64,000 bases of DNA, taken from NCBI RefSeq assembly GCF_002797935.1, contig NZ_PGER01000001.1:5287670-5351669 (forward strand). Reading direction: 5' to 3'. The position numbers and the translations under genes are program-made. The notes under the pieces were generated by a model that did not search any database, was not told where the DNA came from, and saw only the letters and a list, made by a program, of their open reading frames with translations. Shown here one piece after another: positions 50,501 to 57,777 of the stretch. Origin of the DNA: Flavobacterium sp. 1 (GTDB lineage Bacteria > Bacteroidota > Bacteroidia > Flavobacteriales > Flavobacteriaceae). Position 1 is the first letter of the stretch, and every line of letters starts with the position of its first letter.

Positions 50501-52752
50501 ATACAAAACATGAAGACTATCAAAAAGGGAATGATTTGCCTAAATCAGTAAATGAATTAGGAGCATCATCTTTAGGGGTTCCTGCAGAAATGTGTGATTT
50601 TTCTTATATGATTGACAATGGAGAAGAACCAGAAGATATTAAAGTGAATAATTTCTTGTTTGATGAAGGATCAGATACAAGAACTGCCAAATCCACTACG
50701 GGTATCGAAATGGCATTAGGCACAGTGGAACATGCAAAAACCTATTGCGATTCTGCTGAAGGGGATAAAGATGGAGATGGTGTAAAAGATGTTGATGACA
50801 GTTGTCCAGAAATATTTAATCCAAAACAAGAAGATACTAAGGAAGTTGCTTTAGGTTTCCCTGCTGATGGAATTGAGGATGCATGTGATAACTGTGATTA
50901 TCCAAATAAAGATCAAACTGATACAGATGGCGATGGCAAAGGGGATGATGTTATAATAAGTGGAGTAGTTAGGCCGTGCGATAATTGTAAATTAATAGCT
51001 AACTTTGATCAAAGTGATGTAGATAAAGATGGAGTAGGAGATGTATGTGACAACTGTTTAACGATAAATAATCCAGATCAAACCGATGCGAATCATAATG
51101 GAGTTGGTGATGTTTGCGAAGGACTGGATCAGGGAGCAGGAACAGCAGCCACTGTGGGACTATTTAAGGAGTATTATCGTTATGTAGGAGACAAGCGTTA
51201 TGAATTGTCCAATCATTTAGGAAATGTATTAAGTGTGATTAGTGACAGAAAACTAGTTGGCGAAGGTAATTCACCAAGTTTAACGACACTTAATCAATAC
51301 AATTTTACAGGTTGGAAAAACATTAAGGAGGATAGGAATTGGAATCCAAACTCAGGAGCAAAAGTCACAACTAACACAGACAAATTAGTTATGGCTGTTG
51401 ACGACATAGAAGAGGGAATGTCCTATGCTATGCTTACCGAATCCGGCAAGAAGTATACAGTAAGCTATGATCTGGAATTGCTAACTTCTCCAGAAATTAA
51501 TGTAAGAGTATCTAATTTTGGCACTATACTCAATGAAAAAACGGATAAAATTTCAGGCAGAAACAGCATGACTTTTACAGCAGCAGGTGTTGTGAGTGTT
51601 ATACAATGGGTACGAAATAGAAAGAAAGATGGTTTAGAAGAAGTATTTACTTTAGATAATGTTACAACGGCGACTGAGTCTGCAAATAATACGGTTGCTT
51701 TTACTACTTTTGTGCCGGACGTTTTAAGCTACTCAGATTACTATCCTTTTGGAATGTTGGTACCGAATAGGCATGGAACTAGTATTCCTAACGGTCACCG
51801 CTACGGATTCCAAGGACAGGAAATGGATAACGAGCTAAAAGGTGAAGGAAATTCTTTGAACTATACTTTTAGGATGCATGACCCGAGGATTGGTAGATTT
51901 TTTGCTCCTGACCCATTATTTAAGGAGTACCCTCATAATTCAGTTTACGCTTTTAGTGGAAATAAAGTTATTGCAAGTATTGAATTAGAAGGCCTAGAAG
52001 ATGTTTGGGTTGCTGATGGTGGAAGTACTGTTAAAAAAGTCGGACCGTATGTTGGGGCTTACACCAGTGAACAAGCGGCAAATAATCGTTATTTAGAGGC
52101 TACCGCAAGAAAACCTAAAGTAGCTAGACCTCAAGCTGAAATAAGGTCTGATGATTTGGAGGCCCAAGTAAATAAGTACAGAGGTGAAAATCCTGGCTTA
52201 GCTATTTCAAGAGGTGTAATTGATGGATTTCAACAAGCTCCAGGAGTTATACTTCCAGAAATAGCCCTTGCAAAACTTGGAAAATTTTATGAAGGCTATA
52301 AAGTATTTAAGCAATCGAAAATGGCTATTCAGGCGGCTAAACTTGCAGCTAAAACTGACAATGCGGCATATCATGGATTAGAATTTTTAGATGATGGAAT
52401 TAGAATGGTGGAAGCTCCTATTCAAATGCAAGTGCCTAAAATATCCAGTATAGATGATATAGTTAAAAGTGCTCAAAGAATTATCTCTAAAAACACAACG
52501 AGAGGAGTTCAAGCGTTGGCTAAAAAAATAGGTCGAGGAGATGAAGCATATAGAGGCTTGAAAGCTAATCAAGCCACAGCAGATGTTATTATTAATGATG
52601 TCATGAGTTCTGAAAGTAAAATAACAGTTCCGACAAGAAACCAGCAAGGGGTCGAGGTAATAGATTATTATAACACGACTTCTAATCAAGGAGTCAGGGT
52701 AATTAAAGAATCAGGTGAATTTGATACTTTTATAAATTATAAACCAAATTAA
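41548..52752 (+). CDS. Giant RHS-repeat toxin protein with TSP3 repeats and a variable toxin tip, about 3734 aa
   Basis: The ATG at 41548 gives a proper signal peptide ([17 protein letters not shown]); an upstream in-frame ATG at 41494 would add 18 polar residues. Features in order: beta-rich N-terminus; [14 protein letters not shown] region (near 470) of Bacteroidota RHS proteins; repeated cysteine-containing modules; a thrombospondin type-3-like cluster (46430-46590); YD repeats (near 2130-2780), including [12 protein letters not shown] and [12 protein letters not shown]; a second TSP3 cluster (50761-51125); the RHS core [12 protein letters not shown] (from 51736) and [14 protein letters not shown]. 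The last 240 residues, after [11 protein letters not shown], are unrelated to the RHS core and represent the toxin tip. An immunity candidate follows after 8 bases. Confidence 0.9.
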   Translation: MYINKRLVVFVFTFFSLFAFGQQEEFLGDKKEGTQLSGLPILHITDPKFSDLSNQKIFTSVNPAVTIHFGFNDIDIKSPGYSDIYSCKIELSVTSYDNSGNGLGSKSVTLTIEHNNSTKSLEFNDYVVYKLPGIHKADVKVVSIKYSKTVSFPTAYLALKFNTERYYNLQMSGSNSSVLPISYKLVKYSGTNEVVVSKVSDGAEELVINWTKDTKAPAVEYELEWTWVDNYKKEGGKLLPNDIALTDQDFKQNSTRIQTKGTTYRIPLVYSNGYLVYRIRPVGRFLDDTSKNYYGVWSSGISDKYTLVSNWPYSVEIDKAHEGGNKNWQYQASFAEDGKKKEVVSYFDGSLRNRQTVTKVNSNNKAIVGEVIYDNQGRAAIEVLPTPIESSAIRFYNDLNTNEAGLLYSHKDFDWDNASVKDCNPIPVPKMSNKAGAGKYYSPNNDPLDNYQDFVPDAIGYPFSQVVYTPDNTGRIKSKGGVGPDHQIGSGHEMQYFYAHPKQEELNRLFGYKVGNYSHYKKNTVIDPNGQVSVSYLDPQGRTVATALAGDNKGNLVSLDDEKNQTLHVMTTTDLLSNNDRYVSGENGVVEDGIKLSTPITVVKEGDIKFEYSFVKAKGGYTDTCLNSKFYPFVYDWSISLKNDCALELLTGNNPLISKIGTYSLSGTSVAELSFKNKVFNAKDGENFLKVGSYPLSKDLRVDQDALEKYAEDYITELKNNTKCLPDLSSLETDITITDCNITCKSCEQSLVCDNLTPEDCTAFQLLLSAEVNKLGNIDARESYIVKAEARYVEKNMLTVLELENSERPNYEKHFKAEFRSLLTNCRDLCEQPINVCNLNLDILLGDVSPHGQYGSVEGVETEDGDQVADTDLTTEKIIDPLSIFNENNQLLYGGYTTNTYLDEDTKQNVTETISNYNWKKPFDTSYKEEDGSVSKIRVKLVSENVDHPELNVYEPALDGIILTALDRDPDSDNVNDYLVQPKYLRDVAQFIAIWKPNWAKSLVQYHPEYQYYVYNSNLCNKTNGDGVNSDGFDEQLRNKEFYDDYTKAIDNTIFNKNGGTIAQLLNIDSNANNSDPFYNSKNDKDTLADYAVRKALMKEALEVNFDGMALPSGKKLNMLQAAYYFAVFSNGIAPQSAYVAFSNATNPQLLDIINQLGQNGNSADLNIKQRIWSNFRSYYTALKEKTRTVFAHIYASKNNNYNDCIGNAESKDTYVTLFKKYTAVGSPNNYEQLLTLIDSIPENPVLPATTPPSIGVELACSNVTSGLYIDKVKRFVPADFGYDSSIGDMEFLAETKASMESKMYIETGRCPISFDLENLLKGLVDTSIQDKGLLITGFNTSSMPFLTQSIFNAQLNPGFNLESSVNIPQIVTREVGGKLNIVFTQNGNDISSPIELSFAKNLSNYQNPCGVNVTAPKWADVIGFKNFYAVPGSYNSTLKTYRFRIVAIINRKGSVSSCTTPEEILIDGITKANISDCSSLVVAPCDKKQKFSDAFNKLVLHLQANATLKSPDLNISSDDTFVNGYLYEYFGIKQGDIVKWHNTAEGVDISVNDVKRVSVNLGSYSLGRDIIKSVFINGLESGNKSTLLSVRIKTKFFRNSQITGIIRSGSENMPLYFTCCSPCGETDYNGDGYGDLCGPGNPSDPGNCGTVDTDGDGIFDLCDTCPTIPNPNNEPCETNPPYTRVTSCDVVANEELAYEDRVKDILNDMLGNFNYTINDDGDFYKTGNISDYLPVKNFVDQSRLASHFQAERTRYRVNNLKSVVMDRYSVVLENGLLSITFDENSGSVNNKNFINFYDVNLKNAKKINYIDVISDLSFVVNFTDNQGKIVNQTGSAISHYTFVEINKYEARAIAVPYCQFASEVYPPKLTAKNALAGSGDIYVAISQDGKIDYQDNISPSSFMSKKSASGKLLTLRNVTPTSKATSSCSDICIPPTVAPIVCGDKWAAFKLNMKAQVSDYEIPTNLEKDGIFFCEANYGYISDDYNYYLNKLGISSIKNPLFLTISEFGSTKLHYGNSKTQLVVNYYFNYLETQTKTPTEEALTWSQFADKYVLENKECVPSMMIPSFSLEVENPSTLTPCELYAASVKASNKQQLEDSFYANKKEEFIQNYLKEALEGITETLTETALDKEYQYTLYYYDQAGNLIQTVPPEGVHRLAPNSDAAINMVRANNAEKDDLTLVDGVAVVPANTLQTQYRYNSLNQLVWQKTPDGGETQFAYDALGRIVASQNDKQKPTAKSQFSYTRYDELGRITEAGQVKATTVLSINDNGRLVYGNAVPVPVDAIADKFPYNIGTNAEQVTKTLYDTPLANTTSWFTSYGSDNNQKRVTAVMYFSTMTSKTLLSAYDNAILYDYDVHGNVKELLHHTNNSKELNTINQQLKKVVYDYDLISGNVNKVTYQPAKTDQFIHRYEYDADNRINQVYTSKDNVIWEKEANYLYYDHGPLARVEIGDKKVQGLDYIYTLQGWLKGVNSEQLNTNYDAGKDGLNVAKDAFGFALNYYTGDYKSRVTATNTVNVFSLSKEGKKEGNLDLYNGNIKEMVTSLLDVTQLPVPTQFNYYKYDQLNRIKGMSSLSFNSASGIPAGKDSYGSSYSYDRNGNLVNLTRSGLNNKFAISSMDDLKYTYSKDTKGQITDNKLVSVNDVLTNSGDFANDLEGISNYTYDEIGQLIKDSKEDLNINWRVDGKVSSVIKYKGKANETTISFEYDGLGNRTSKKVATTTNTNTKITYYERDAQGNVLSTYEMETPTSQSSTYYLVEQEIYGSSRLGIEQGRKVITKDTFAAFAKNAEELNASTARSISSKEATASTEISGLKFNGANSTNWNTNDSKLNLFADVPQRTQIIEIATHLKIDDVIFKEKEERKIIQIQNQYEKIPGAKHAWGSYSQSTAIVKVVKVDNSNFKPILELKTHRVSYRNKKKNHYVKDISIITTQYVLKNVNSSIPEKEWDIKYTVSLNSLTKKYVPALIINGNVYNDLKEVALPAYTKHEDYQKGNDLPKSVNELGASSLGVPAEMCDFSYMIDNGEEPEDIKVNNFLFDEGSDTRTAKSTTGIEMALGTVEHAKTYCDSAEGDKDGDGVKDVDDSCPEIFNPKQEDTKEVALGFPADGIEDACDNCDYPNKDQTDTDGDGKGDDVIISGVVRPCDNCKLIANFDQSDVDKDGVGDVCDNCLTINNPDQTDANHNGVGDVCEGLDQGAGTAATVGLFKEYYRYVGDKRYELSNHLGNVLSVISDRKLVGEGNSPSLTTLNQYNFTGWKNIKEDRNWNPNSGAKVTTNTDKLVMAVDDIEEGMSYAMLTESGKKYTVSYDLELLTSPEINVRVSNFGTILNEKTDKISGRNSMTFTAAGVVSVIQWVRNRKKDGLEEVFTLDNVTTATESANNTVAFTTFVPDVLSYSDYYPFGMLVPNRHGTSIPNGHRYGFQGQEMDNELKGEGNSLNYTFRMHDPRIGRFFAPDPLFKEYPHNSVYAFSGNKVIASIELEGLEDVWVADGGSTVKKVGPYVGAYTSEQAANNRYLEATARKPKVARPQAEIRSDDLEAQVNKYRGENPGLAISRGVIDGFQQAPGVILPEIALAKLGKFYEGYKVFKQSKMAIQAAKLAAKTDNAAYHGLEFLDDGIRMVEAPIQMQVPKISSIDDIVKSAQRIISKNTTRGVQALAKKIGRGDEAYRGLKANQATADVIINDVMSSESKITVPTRNQQGVEVIDYYNTTSNQGVRVIKESGEFDTFINYKPN
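50761..51125 (+). other. Thrombospondin type-3-like calcium-binding repeats within the RHS protein
   Basis: Several DxDxDGxxD loops separated by cysteine pairs ([37 protein letters not shown]) match TSP3 repeats. A shorter cluster lies at about 46430-46590. Such repeats bind calcium and usually make rigid extracellular linkers, consistent with secretion of the protein. Confidence 0.85.
51736..51776 (+). repeat. RHS-core segment homologous to the silent inverted tip (active copy)
   Basis: 41 bp starting GATTACTATCCTTTTGG match the inverse of 56378-56418 at 35 of 41 positions, the first 17 exactly. Both copies are read in the same codon phase (Asp-Tyr-Tyr-Pro-Phe-Gly). It marks the border where the two toxin tips begin to align. 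Confidence 0.8.
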
Positions 52753-52760
52753 AGTTAAAA

Positions 52761-53210
52761 ATGAAAAACAATGAAACTTATATAAATAGACTTATTGGCT
52801 TGAAAATAGTAAAAGGTTACAGGTTTTTTTATGAAAGTTTTTTAGATGAAATGCCTGAAGATTTAAGAGACCAAGAAACTGACGGTTCTTTATGTTTATT
52901 ATTTTCTGATAATACCGTTTTAGAAATTAAACCAATTTCAGAAAATTTCTCTATTGACATAGAAAAAAGAGACATTAATTATATAAAGAATAATCAAGAT
53001 TTAAAAAATGTTTCAAATAATAGCTTTTGGAGCCAACTTGTAAATATAAAAATTAGTTCAGTAAAGTTATTGGAAAATGGAATTCAAATTGGCTTTGAGA
53101 ATTTAAAAAAAATTGAAATAAAATATCTCTCGGAGACAGAATATACATTTGACAGTTTAATCATAAGATTTAGCAAACCTGATGATTCGGATATGTCTAC
53201 ACAACGATAG
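52761..53210 (+). CDS. Candidate immunity protein for the active RHS toxin tip
   Basis: The 149-residue protein has no signal peptide and reads as a small acidic alpha/beta cytosolic protein (DGSLCLLFSDNTVLEIKPIS). It begins 8 bases after the RHS stop, the classical place of an immunity gene for polymorphic toxins. Its last codons (DSDMSTQR) lie inside the 49-bp inverted repeat, so the repeat fixes the end of the reading frame. Lack of a signal implies protection against a cytoplasmic target. The family was not recognised, and the immunity role is inferred from position. Confidence 0.65.
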   Translation: MKNNETYINRLIGLKIVKGYRFFYESFLDEMPEDLRDQETDGSLCLLFSDNTVLEIKPISENFSIDIEKRDINYIKNNQDLKNVSNNSFWSQLVNIKISSVKLLENGIQIGFENLKKIEIKYLSETEYTFDSLIIRFSKPDDSDMSTQR

Positions 53211-53226
53211 CGCGGTTTTGTAAACC
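53178..53226 (+). repeat. Left 49-bp inverted repeat beside the recombinase (IR-L)
   Basis: It matches the reverse complement of 54891-54939 at 45 of 49 positions. The last 28 bp (53199-53226), containing AACGATAGCGCGGTTTTG, are exact. It covers the stop codon of the active immunity gene and its downstream sequence. Confidence 0.9.
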
Positions 53227-53270
53227 TGTGCCGTAAAATAAAGCCACACAACTAATCTTTAAAACCAAAA

Positions 53271-53312
53271 AACTGCAACTGGAATTCATTTTCTAGTTGC
53301 AGTTTTTTTTTA
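53271..53312. terminator. Terminator hairpin after the active toxin-immunity pair
   Basis: Stem AACTGCAACT (53271-53280) with AGTTGCAGTT (53295-53304), followed by a T-run. The 24-bp core (53276-53299) is an inverted copy of the hairpin downstream of the recombinase (54679-54702) with one mismatch. Confidence 0.8.
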
Positions 53313-53344
53313 GGTTTAAATGCTGAAATAGTTTTGCCTGTAGG

Positions 53345-53452
53345 TTAGGCACTCTTTATAAAGCTTTCGGACACATAACAGGCATCTGGATTCTGCTTAT
53401 CGTAGATTTTCAGCACCTTATCCACCCATTGTATCATTTTTACCAAATTCAA
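53345..53452 (-). pseudogene. Truncated coding remnant beside the recombinase
   Basis: A minus-strand reading of about 35 codons, with stop at 53347-53345, encodes a convincing protein end (KVLKIYDKQNPDACYVSES), but a stop codon immediately precedes the possible TTG start. It looks like the tail of a lost gene, possibly from an earlier cassette. The family is unknown. Confidence 0.4.
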
Positions 53453-53480
53453 TTATAGAACTGTTAAAAACACAGGTGGA

Positions 53481-53505
53481 GAGGATATGTCGTCGCAACG
53501 ATAAG
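53481..53505 (+). repeat. Degenerate third copy of the immunity-end repeat
   Basis: GGATATGTC and CAACGATA occur here with the same spacing as in IR-L and IR-R. Over the first 21 bases about 18 match, in the same orientation as IR-L. Confidence 0.5.
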
Positions 53506-53594
53506 CAACATAGTGTATGTTTAAAACAAAAACTACAAATTTAAAAAGTTGTAGTTTATCTATTATAAAAACTACCATTTCTCAACTAAAATTG

Positions 53595-53602
53595 TATTTT
53601 TG
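53595..53602 (+). promoter_or_regulatory. -7 element of the recombinase promoter
   Basis: TATTTTTG matches TAnnTTTG. The TTG at 53600-53602 also begins the longest reading frame of the recombinase; as in the wza case, this codon is more likely promoter sequence, and the ATG at 53618 is used. A hairpin (stem AAACTACAA at 53530, TTGTAGTTT at 53549) lies just upstream. A matching -33 element is not obvious. Confidence 0.45.
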
Positions 53603-53617
53603 AAACAAAACCATTTC

Positions 53618-54664
53618 ATGAAAAAAACGAGTCTTATAATTCCTTTGTTCAAACAATTTATAAAAGAAACCGAAACTGGGAAACGGCTCAAAAAAAACGG
53701 TGAAAAGATAAAATCAGGCTCCATACAGAATTATTATTATGTGATGAACAATCTTATTCAGTTTTCTAGTGATACTAAGTTTGAATTGCGCATTTGTGAT
53801 GCTTCCAAACTAGACAGACGCGAACTGCAGTCAGAAAAAAGTTATTGGAAAAAATTCTACCAAAAATTTACGGAATTCCTATATAAAAAAGGATGTCATG
53901 ACAATTATGTAGGCGCAAATATAAAAGTGATTCGAGTGTTTTTTAATTACTTAAAAAATGACAAGGACATCTTTACAGGAGATTTTCAACGATTATTTTA
54001 TGTTCGCAAAGAAGAAATTGAGATTTTCGTACTTTCCCCTGAACAACTCAAGTTCTTAATTCACGATAAAGAGTTTGAATCTTCACTAATACCAAGTCAT
54101 AGACGAATAAAGGATATTTTTGTTTTTGGTTGTACTACGGGATTGCGTTATTCCGATATTTTTTTGTTGACCAATAAAAATTTTGAGCAAATGGAAGGCG
54201 AATGGTACTTGAAACTTAAATCGAAAAAAACAAAGACATTCAGTTTTATTAAGCTCTCTGCTTATGCAGTTGTCATTTTTCAGCGGTATCAATCTCAGAG
54301 TAATAAGGTGACTCTCTTTGGAAATACCAGTTTGTTTAATTTTAATAAAAGTCTAAAGCAAATAGGTGAACAGGCAGGTTACACGACTCCTATTGAAGTC
54401 TCTCGTGAAAAACAGGGAAAAACGCAGCGTCTTACCAAAAAGACGGATACATCTAAAAACCGATTTTGTGACAAAATGAGTTCTCACATGATGCGTAGAA
54501 CAGCTATAACGACCTTATTAATTTTGGGAATGCCAGAACATCTTGTTCGAAAAATAAGCGGACATAGTAGTGCCAGCACTTCATTTAATCGATACGTACA
54601 TTACGCACAAGCTTACATGGATAAAGAAATCGAGAAAGTGCATAGTAAATTAGAAAGTTATTAA
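53618..54664 (+). CDS. Tyrosine recombinase (phage integrase family) within the RHS tip locus
   Basis: From the ATG at 53618 the product is 348 residues. An N-terminal SAM-like core-binding domain (IQNYYYVMNNLIQF) precedes the catalytic domain with CTTGLRYSDIFLL (first Arg), LKSKKTKTFSFI (Lys), HMMRRTAIT (His-x-x-Arg), ISGHSSAST (His) and FNRYVHY (nucleophilic Tyr). All six catalytic residues are recognisable. These enzymes cut and join DNA at short inverted sites, and many Bacteroidota members are invertases controlling phase variation. It is enclosed by two nested pairs of inverted repeats and lies between two oppositely oriented toxin-tip cassettes, suggesting a local switching role. Confidence 0.92.
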   Translation: MKKTSLIIPLFKQFIKETETGKRLKKNGEKIKSGSIQNYYYVMNNLIQFSSDTKFELRICDASKLDRRELQSEKSYWKKFYQKFTEFLYKKGCHDNYVGANIKVIRVFFNYLKNDKDIFTGDFQRLFYVRKEEIEIFVLSPEQLKFLIHDKEFESSLIPSHRRIKDIFVFGCTTGLRYSDIFLLTNKNFEQMEGEWYLKLKSKKTKTFSFIKLSAYAVVIFQRYQSQSNKVTLFGNTSLFNFNKSLKQIGEQAGYTTPIEVSREKQGKTQRLTKKTDTSKNRFCDKMSSHMMRRTAITTLLILGMPEHLVRKISGHSSASTSFNRYVHYAQAYMDKEIEKVHSKLESY

Positions 54665-54673
54665 ATAAAATTA

Positions 54674-54715
54674 AACAACAACCAGAAAATGAATTCCAGT
54701 TGTTGTTTTTTGTTA
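54674..54715. terminator. Terminator hairpin after the recombinase
   Basis: AACAACAAC and GTTGTTGTT flank CAGAAAATGAATTCCA, followed by TTTTTG. The 24-bp core at 54679-54702 is the inverted counterpart of 53276-53299. Confidence 0.75.
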
Positions 54716-54890
54716 TTACTGCTTTATTATTTTATGAACACGAGCAACTTATATAAAAACCATCACGGAAAAAGTCGGGAGACTTTTATCGTATTTACCG
54801 TTTTCAAGAACTTTTATAAAAACGCAAAGTCAGAGACATTTGCGTAGCGTACTCGACAACTTATTTACTCTTCGAAGAGCTGGGGGGCAC
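54716..54890. other. Non-coding segment between the recombinase and the right inverted repeat
   Basis: No gene is visible. A small hairpin (AAAAGTC at 54770, GACTTTT at 54781) with a GGGA loop is the only structure noticed. Confidence 0.5.
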
Positions 54891-54939
54891 GGTTTACAAA
54901 ACCGCGCTATCGTTGTGTTGACATATCCGAGCCATCGGG
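54891..54939 (-). repeat. Right 49-bp inverted repeat beside the recombinase (IR-R)
   Basis: It is the inverse of IR-L with four mismatches. It begins immediately after the stop codon of the second immunity candidate (54940), so in both cassettes the repeat marks the 3' end of the immunity gene. Confidence 0.9.
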
Positions 54940-55394
54940 TTAATCCCAAATTGTTAAATACCAAGTATCTCCATAGTGACTTACTAAATACAATTTTTTA
55001 TTATTAATTAAATTAAACGAAATTTTTTTTTTGTTCCTTTTTAAAAAAATAGTAACTCTATTATTTTTCTTTTTATTCGTTTTTACGAACTTAAAAATTT
55101 CTTCATGTTTTAAGTTTTTATAAGATAAAGAGTCTTTTCTATAAAATGTTATTTTCTTTTTTTCGTTCAGATATGTTATTATAGTGTCATTAAATTTATC
55201 TAAAAAACCAATACATATTAATTTTTTATCATTTGAATTAAATGTAAAACTAGGATTTTTTGTAGAACTATCTTTTCCGTAAGAAATTATTACTTTTTCT
55301 TCTCTAAAAGTATTTAATAATTTATTACTAGATCCACATTTAATCAAAAAAAGAAAACAATTAACGCAACTATAAATTTAAAAATTTTAATCAT
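54940..55394 (-). CDS. Candidate lipoprotein immunity protein of the silent toxin tip, signal peptide out of frame
   Basis: The uninterrupted frame (54940-55347) starts IKCGSSNKLL. Directly upstream in another frame an ATG at 55394 encodes MIKIFKFIVALIVFFF. Adding one T to the run of seven would join them into a lipoprotein signal ending LIKC|GSS. The ATG overlaps the stop of the toxin tip gene (ATGATTAA), indicating translational coupling. A lipoprotein immunity factor would guard against a toxin acting in the periplasm. The frameshift means the gene is inactive, phase-variable or affected by a homopolymer error. The mature part is lysine-rich and unassigned. Confidence 0.55.
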
Positions 55395-56421
55395 AATTTA
55401 GATTTTTTCTCGTTTTTAATTCATCTGGATCGTAGTTTGATTTATCTTGAACATTTTTTATCAGAGTTTTTATTTGACCTGGATCAACTTTATTTAATCC
55501 ACTTGGTGCTAATGAAGATTCAATTGGTTTAATTTCATCACTGTTCAAGAAATTATCAATAATATTTTGCGTATTTCTGTTAGTTAAGTCTTGTTGATTT
55601 AAATTAGGACTGTTTAATATCTCTAATGGTTTTAACTCCCATGGATGGTTCAAACCTCCAGAATGTCCAAAAATTTCATGCGAACCAGTTTCTGAAATAT
55701 CTACATCTGGAACAACTATACCATCAATTGTTATAGCCATATTTACCTTAAATTTATTAATTGCTCCTCTAGTGTCACCAAGAGTGATATTTGAAGTTGT
55801 TGTTGTAGTGGTGGTAGTTGTATTACCTACAACATTGGTTGTTATATTCGTAGCCTTTTTGGTTACTCTATCATCAAATACTAAATATGCAATATTTCCA
55901 TCATCAGCACTTACTGGGCTGTAATCTAAAATTACAACTGTACTAACATTTTCAGTATATTTTTTTCCATCTTTTTTGTAGGTTAAGGTGGTATTCCCGT
56001 CTTTCTCTATTCTTGACTTAATCGCTTCGGATTTTGCTTTTACAATATTTGGATCGGTCATTTTGGTTGATTGATTCTCAACCTTAACTCTAATGACTAG
56101 TTCAGTTGTTACTAAAATAGAACCGTCAGGGTTTGTTATTGAGTTAGTACATATTGCCCACTCTTTACCATCTAAATCATTCCCATCTATAGGTCTATTC
56201 GATGCAAATTGATAAGGCGTTAAAAATGAATATCTAGCTGTTAATGGATCAACACTAAAAAATCTTCCAATTCTCGGATTGTACATTCGCATTCCGTAAT
56301 CTTGGAAATTTCCTTCACCCATTATTTCATTATCATTTTCTTTTCCATTGAACCCATAACGGTAACTCTCGCTTTGTCCGTGTCTATTTGGCACCAGCAT
56401 ACCAAAAGGATAGTAATCCAA
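55387..56421 (-). CDS. Silent RHS core plus alternative toxin tip, 5'-truncated cassette
   Basis: The 344-codon frame begins at a TTG directly before [14 protein letters not shown] and NPRIGRFFSVDPL, the RHS core, and has an in-frame stop two codons upstream, so it cannot be a full RHS protein. After the core (about residue 85) it diverges completely from the active tip. The later part includes DISETGSHEIFGHSGG (near 245-260), a possible metal-binding motif. No promoter or signal peptide is present. It aligns with the active gene from base 56418 inward in the same codon phase, so it is best seen as a stored cassette. Confidence 0.8.
   Translation of the reverse strand: MDYYPFGMLVPNRHGQSESYRYGFNGKENDNEIMGEGNFQDYGMRMYNPRIGRFFSVDPLTARYSFLTPYQFASNRPIDGNDLDGKEWAICTNSITNPDGSILVTTELVIRVKVENQSTKMTDPNIVKAKSEAIKSRIEKDGNTTLTYKKDGKKYTENVSTVVILDYSPVSADDGNIAYLVFDDRVTKKATNITTNVVGNTTTTTTTTTSNITLGDTRGAINKFKVNMAITIDGIVVPDVDISETGSHEIFGHSGGLNHPWELKPLEILNSPNLNQQDLTNRNTQNIIDNFLNSDEIKPIESSLAPSGLNKVDPGQIKTLIKNVQDKSNYDPDELKTRKNLNYD
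56378..56418 (-). repeat. RHS-core segment homologous to the active tip (silent copy)
   Basis: It is the inverse match of 51736-51776, 35 of 41 positions identical with 17 consecutive at the outer end. The homology stops sharply at 56418. Confidence 0.8.
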
Positions 56422-56462
56422 TCGTTAGTTTGATCAATGAATACATGGAACTATTTGTGTAA
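56421..56462 (+). pseudogene. Possible transposase tail fragment at the cassette border
   Basis: In frame with a TAA at 56460, the sequence reads IVSLINEYMELFV, a typical end of an enzyme-like protein. It begins exactly where the RHS homology ends. It may be a fragment of an insertion sequence or another disrupted gene. The piece is too short to identify. Confidence 0.25.
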
Positions 56463-57068
56463 GAACGTATGTTAAAAATGCAAAATAAGGCAATTTTTGA
56501 CTTTCAAAAGGACAAAAAAGGCATCCTTAATATGTGAATTAACTTCCTGTACAGTAAAACTAAAAAAAATCTCAGAATAAAAAAATTTAGAATGGAAATA
56601 TACAGCAGTATATACTGGAAGTTTTTGGATAAAATAATTTAATCAATGATATTGTCTTAAAAAATTCAAGTTGGACTTGTGTAACTTGAATTATAGTGTA
56701 ATTGCTAAAAATATAGAACTGTTAAATTTGTATAGTAATGAAAATCTCTTAAAAAGACCATTATATTGATGGTACAGTAAATTAAGGATCCTCTTTTTGA
56801 AGGCGGTATTTCCGAAACAAAACTTCAATAAAAAACCCTCAAACAATTGATGTTTAAGGGTCTGTTTTTGTAGCCCTAACGGGACAATTCTCGAACCACT
56901 TTCATGATGATTTAAAAAAAATAAATATTTAGTTTAATGATAAGTAGGTTTAATGTTAGGGAAGTCAGGATAAAAATGAGGTTTTGAATGATAAAGATTT
57001 TATCTAAAAAAAAAGTTCCAGTTAGAAATATTTTAACGATTTTGCTTAAGGGGTGCAAGTAGATGTTT
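56463..57068. other. AT-rich spacer between the silent cassette and the defence-like operon
   Basis: No supportable gene is present in about 600 bases. GTACAGTAAA occurs twice, near 56553 and 56772, as a short direct repeat, and the terminator at 56835 lies here. A CCCTAACGGGACAATTCTCG sequence near 56874 has no recognised role. Confidence 0.5.
56835..56867. terminator. Terminator at the end of the defence-like operon
   Basis: Stem ACCCTCAAACA (56835-56845) with TGTTTAAGGGT (56851-56861, one mismatch) and T-rich sequence on both sides, so it could work in both directions. It resembles the hairpin at 8490. Confidence 0.7.
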
Positions 57069-57746
57069 CTATTTGTTTTCCGGAAAAAGCTCATCATAAT
57101 ATAGACGAACACGTTCGCCCAAGTCTGTTAATCTATAAAATAATTTTATTTCTCCACCTCTAAATTCAAGATCATATTCTTCATATTGATGATTTCTTTC
57201 TATTGGTGTTTGTTCTGGACGTTCTTGGTAGATTAAACCTAAACTAATTAGAGGGTAATATTCTTCTTCATAAATTTCTTTTCTTTCGTAAGCTCCAAAA
57301 CTCTTTACCAAAATTAAATCGTCGAGATAAGCACTTTGTATTACGTTGGTCAGGCGCAGAAATTCTTCTGCATAAAATTCTCCCTGCGCTTTAAGTTTAC
57401 ATAAGCGTCCAAAAACTTTACATTTTTTAATTGTCTCTAACTTGTCTACCGCCATTAATATTTTTTCTACCGCAGTTTCGTTATCATCATGTAGATCATT
57501 AAGCAATGTGTCTCTTTCGTCATCATTTAGTTCACCAAATTCAAGAAGTACATTCATAGCTTTCTTAATAAAAATTCTATCTGTGTAAGAGCTGTATACG
57601 TTTTTAATAGCCACAATTGTTTTTAGTATCGGTATTTCCTTAACTAAATCGTCAGTTAATTGATTATCTAAAACCTTTTCAACAAGATCAATTGAAATTT
57701 CTTTCAGATCTTTCGACTCAATTATTTCCTTAATTTGCTCTTTCAT
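57069..57746 (-). CDS. Hypothetical protein of the defence-like operon
   Basis: The 225-residue acidic, mainly helical protein has no membrane segment of confidence and no motif I know. The last 80 residues (YYPLISLGLIYQERPEQ and IKLFYRLTDLGERVRLYY) look like a winged helix. It is the last gene of the minus-strand operon, 31 bases after the nuclease gene. Position suggests an accessory or regulatory part of the system. Confidence 0.6.
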   Translation of the reverse strand: MKEQIKEIIESKDLKEISIDLVEKVLDNQLTDDLVKEIPILKTIVAIKNVYSSYTDRIFIKKAMNVLLEFGELNDDERDTLLNDLHDDNETAVEKILMAVDKLETIKKCKVFGRLCKLKAQGEFYAEEFLRLTNVIQSAYLDDLILVKSFGAYERKEIYEEEYYPLISLGLIYQERPEQTPIERNHQYEEYDLEFRGGEIKLFYRLTDLGERVRLYYDELFPENK

Positions 57747-57777
57747 AATTAGAAATTTGTCTTGGCTATCATTGTTT

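Noticed and set aside
24900-52752. Classical Tc (ABC) toxin complex
   Set aside because: The shell and RHS parts resemble TcB/TcC in outline, but there is no TcA-like pore subunit and the proteins carry Sec signals. The comparison is kept as an analogy only.
53178-54939. Simple inversion between IR-L and IR-R as the toxin switch
   Set aside because: This inversion would only flip the recombinase gene and leave both toxin tips in place. It may occur but cannot exchange tips; exchange needs a crossover at or beyond the RHS-core homology (51736/56418).
56870-56912. tRNA 3' end or attachment site (TTCTCGAACC)
   Set aside because: The T-arm-like bases are not accompanied by a cloverleaf or acceptor stem, and no duplicate was found near the recombinase.
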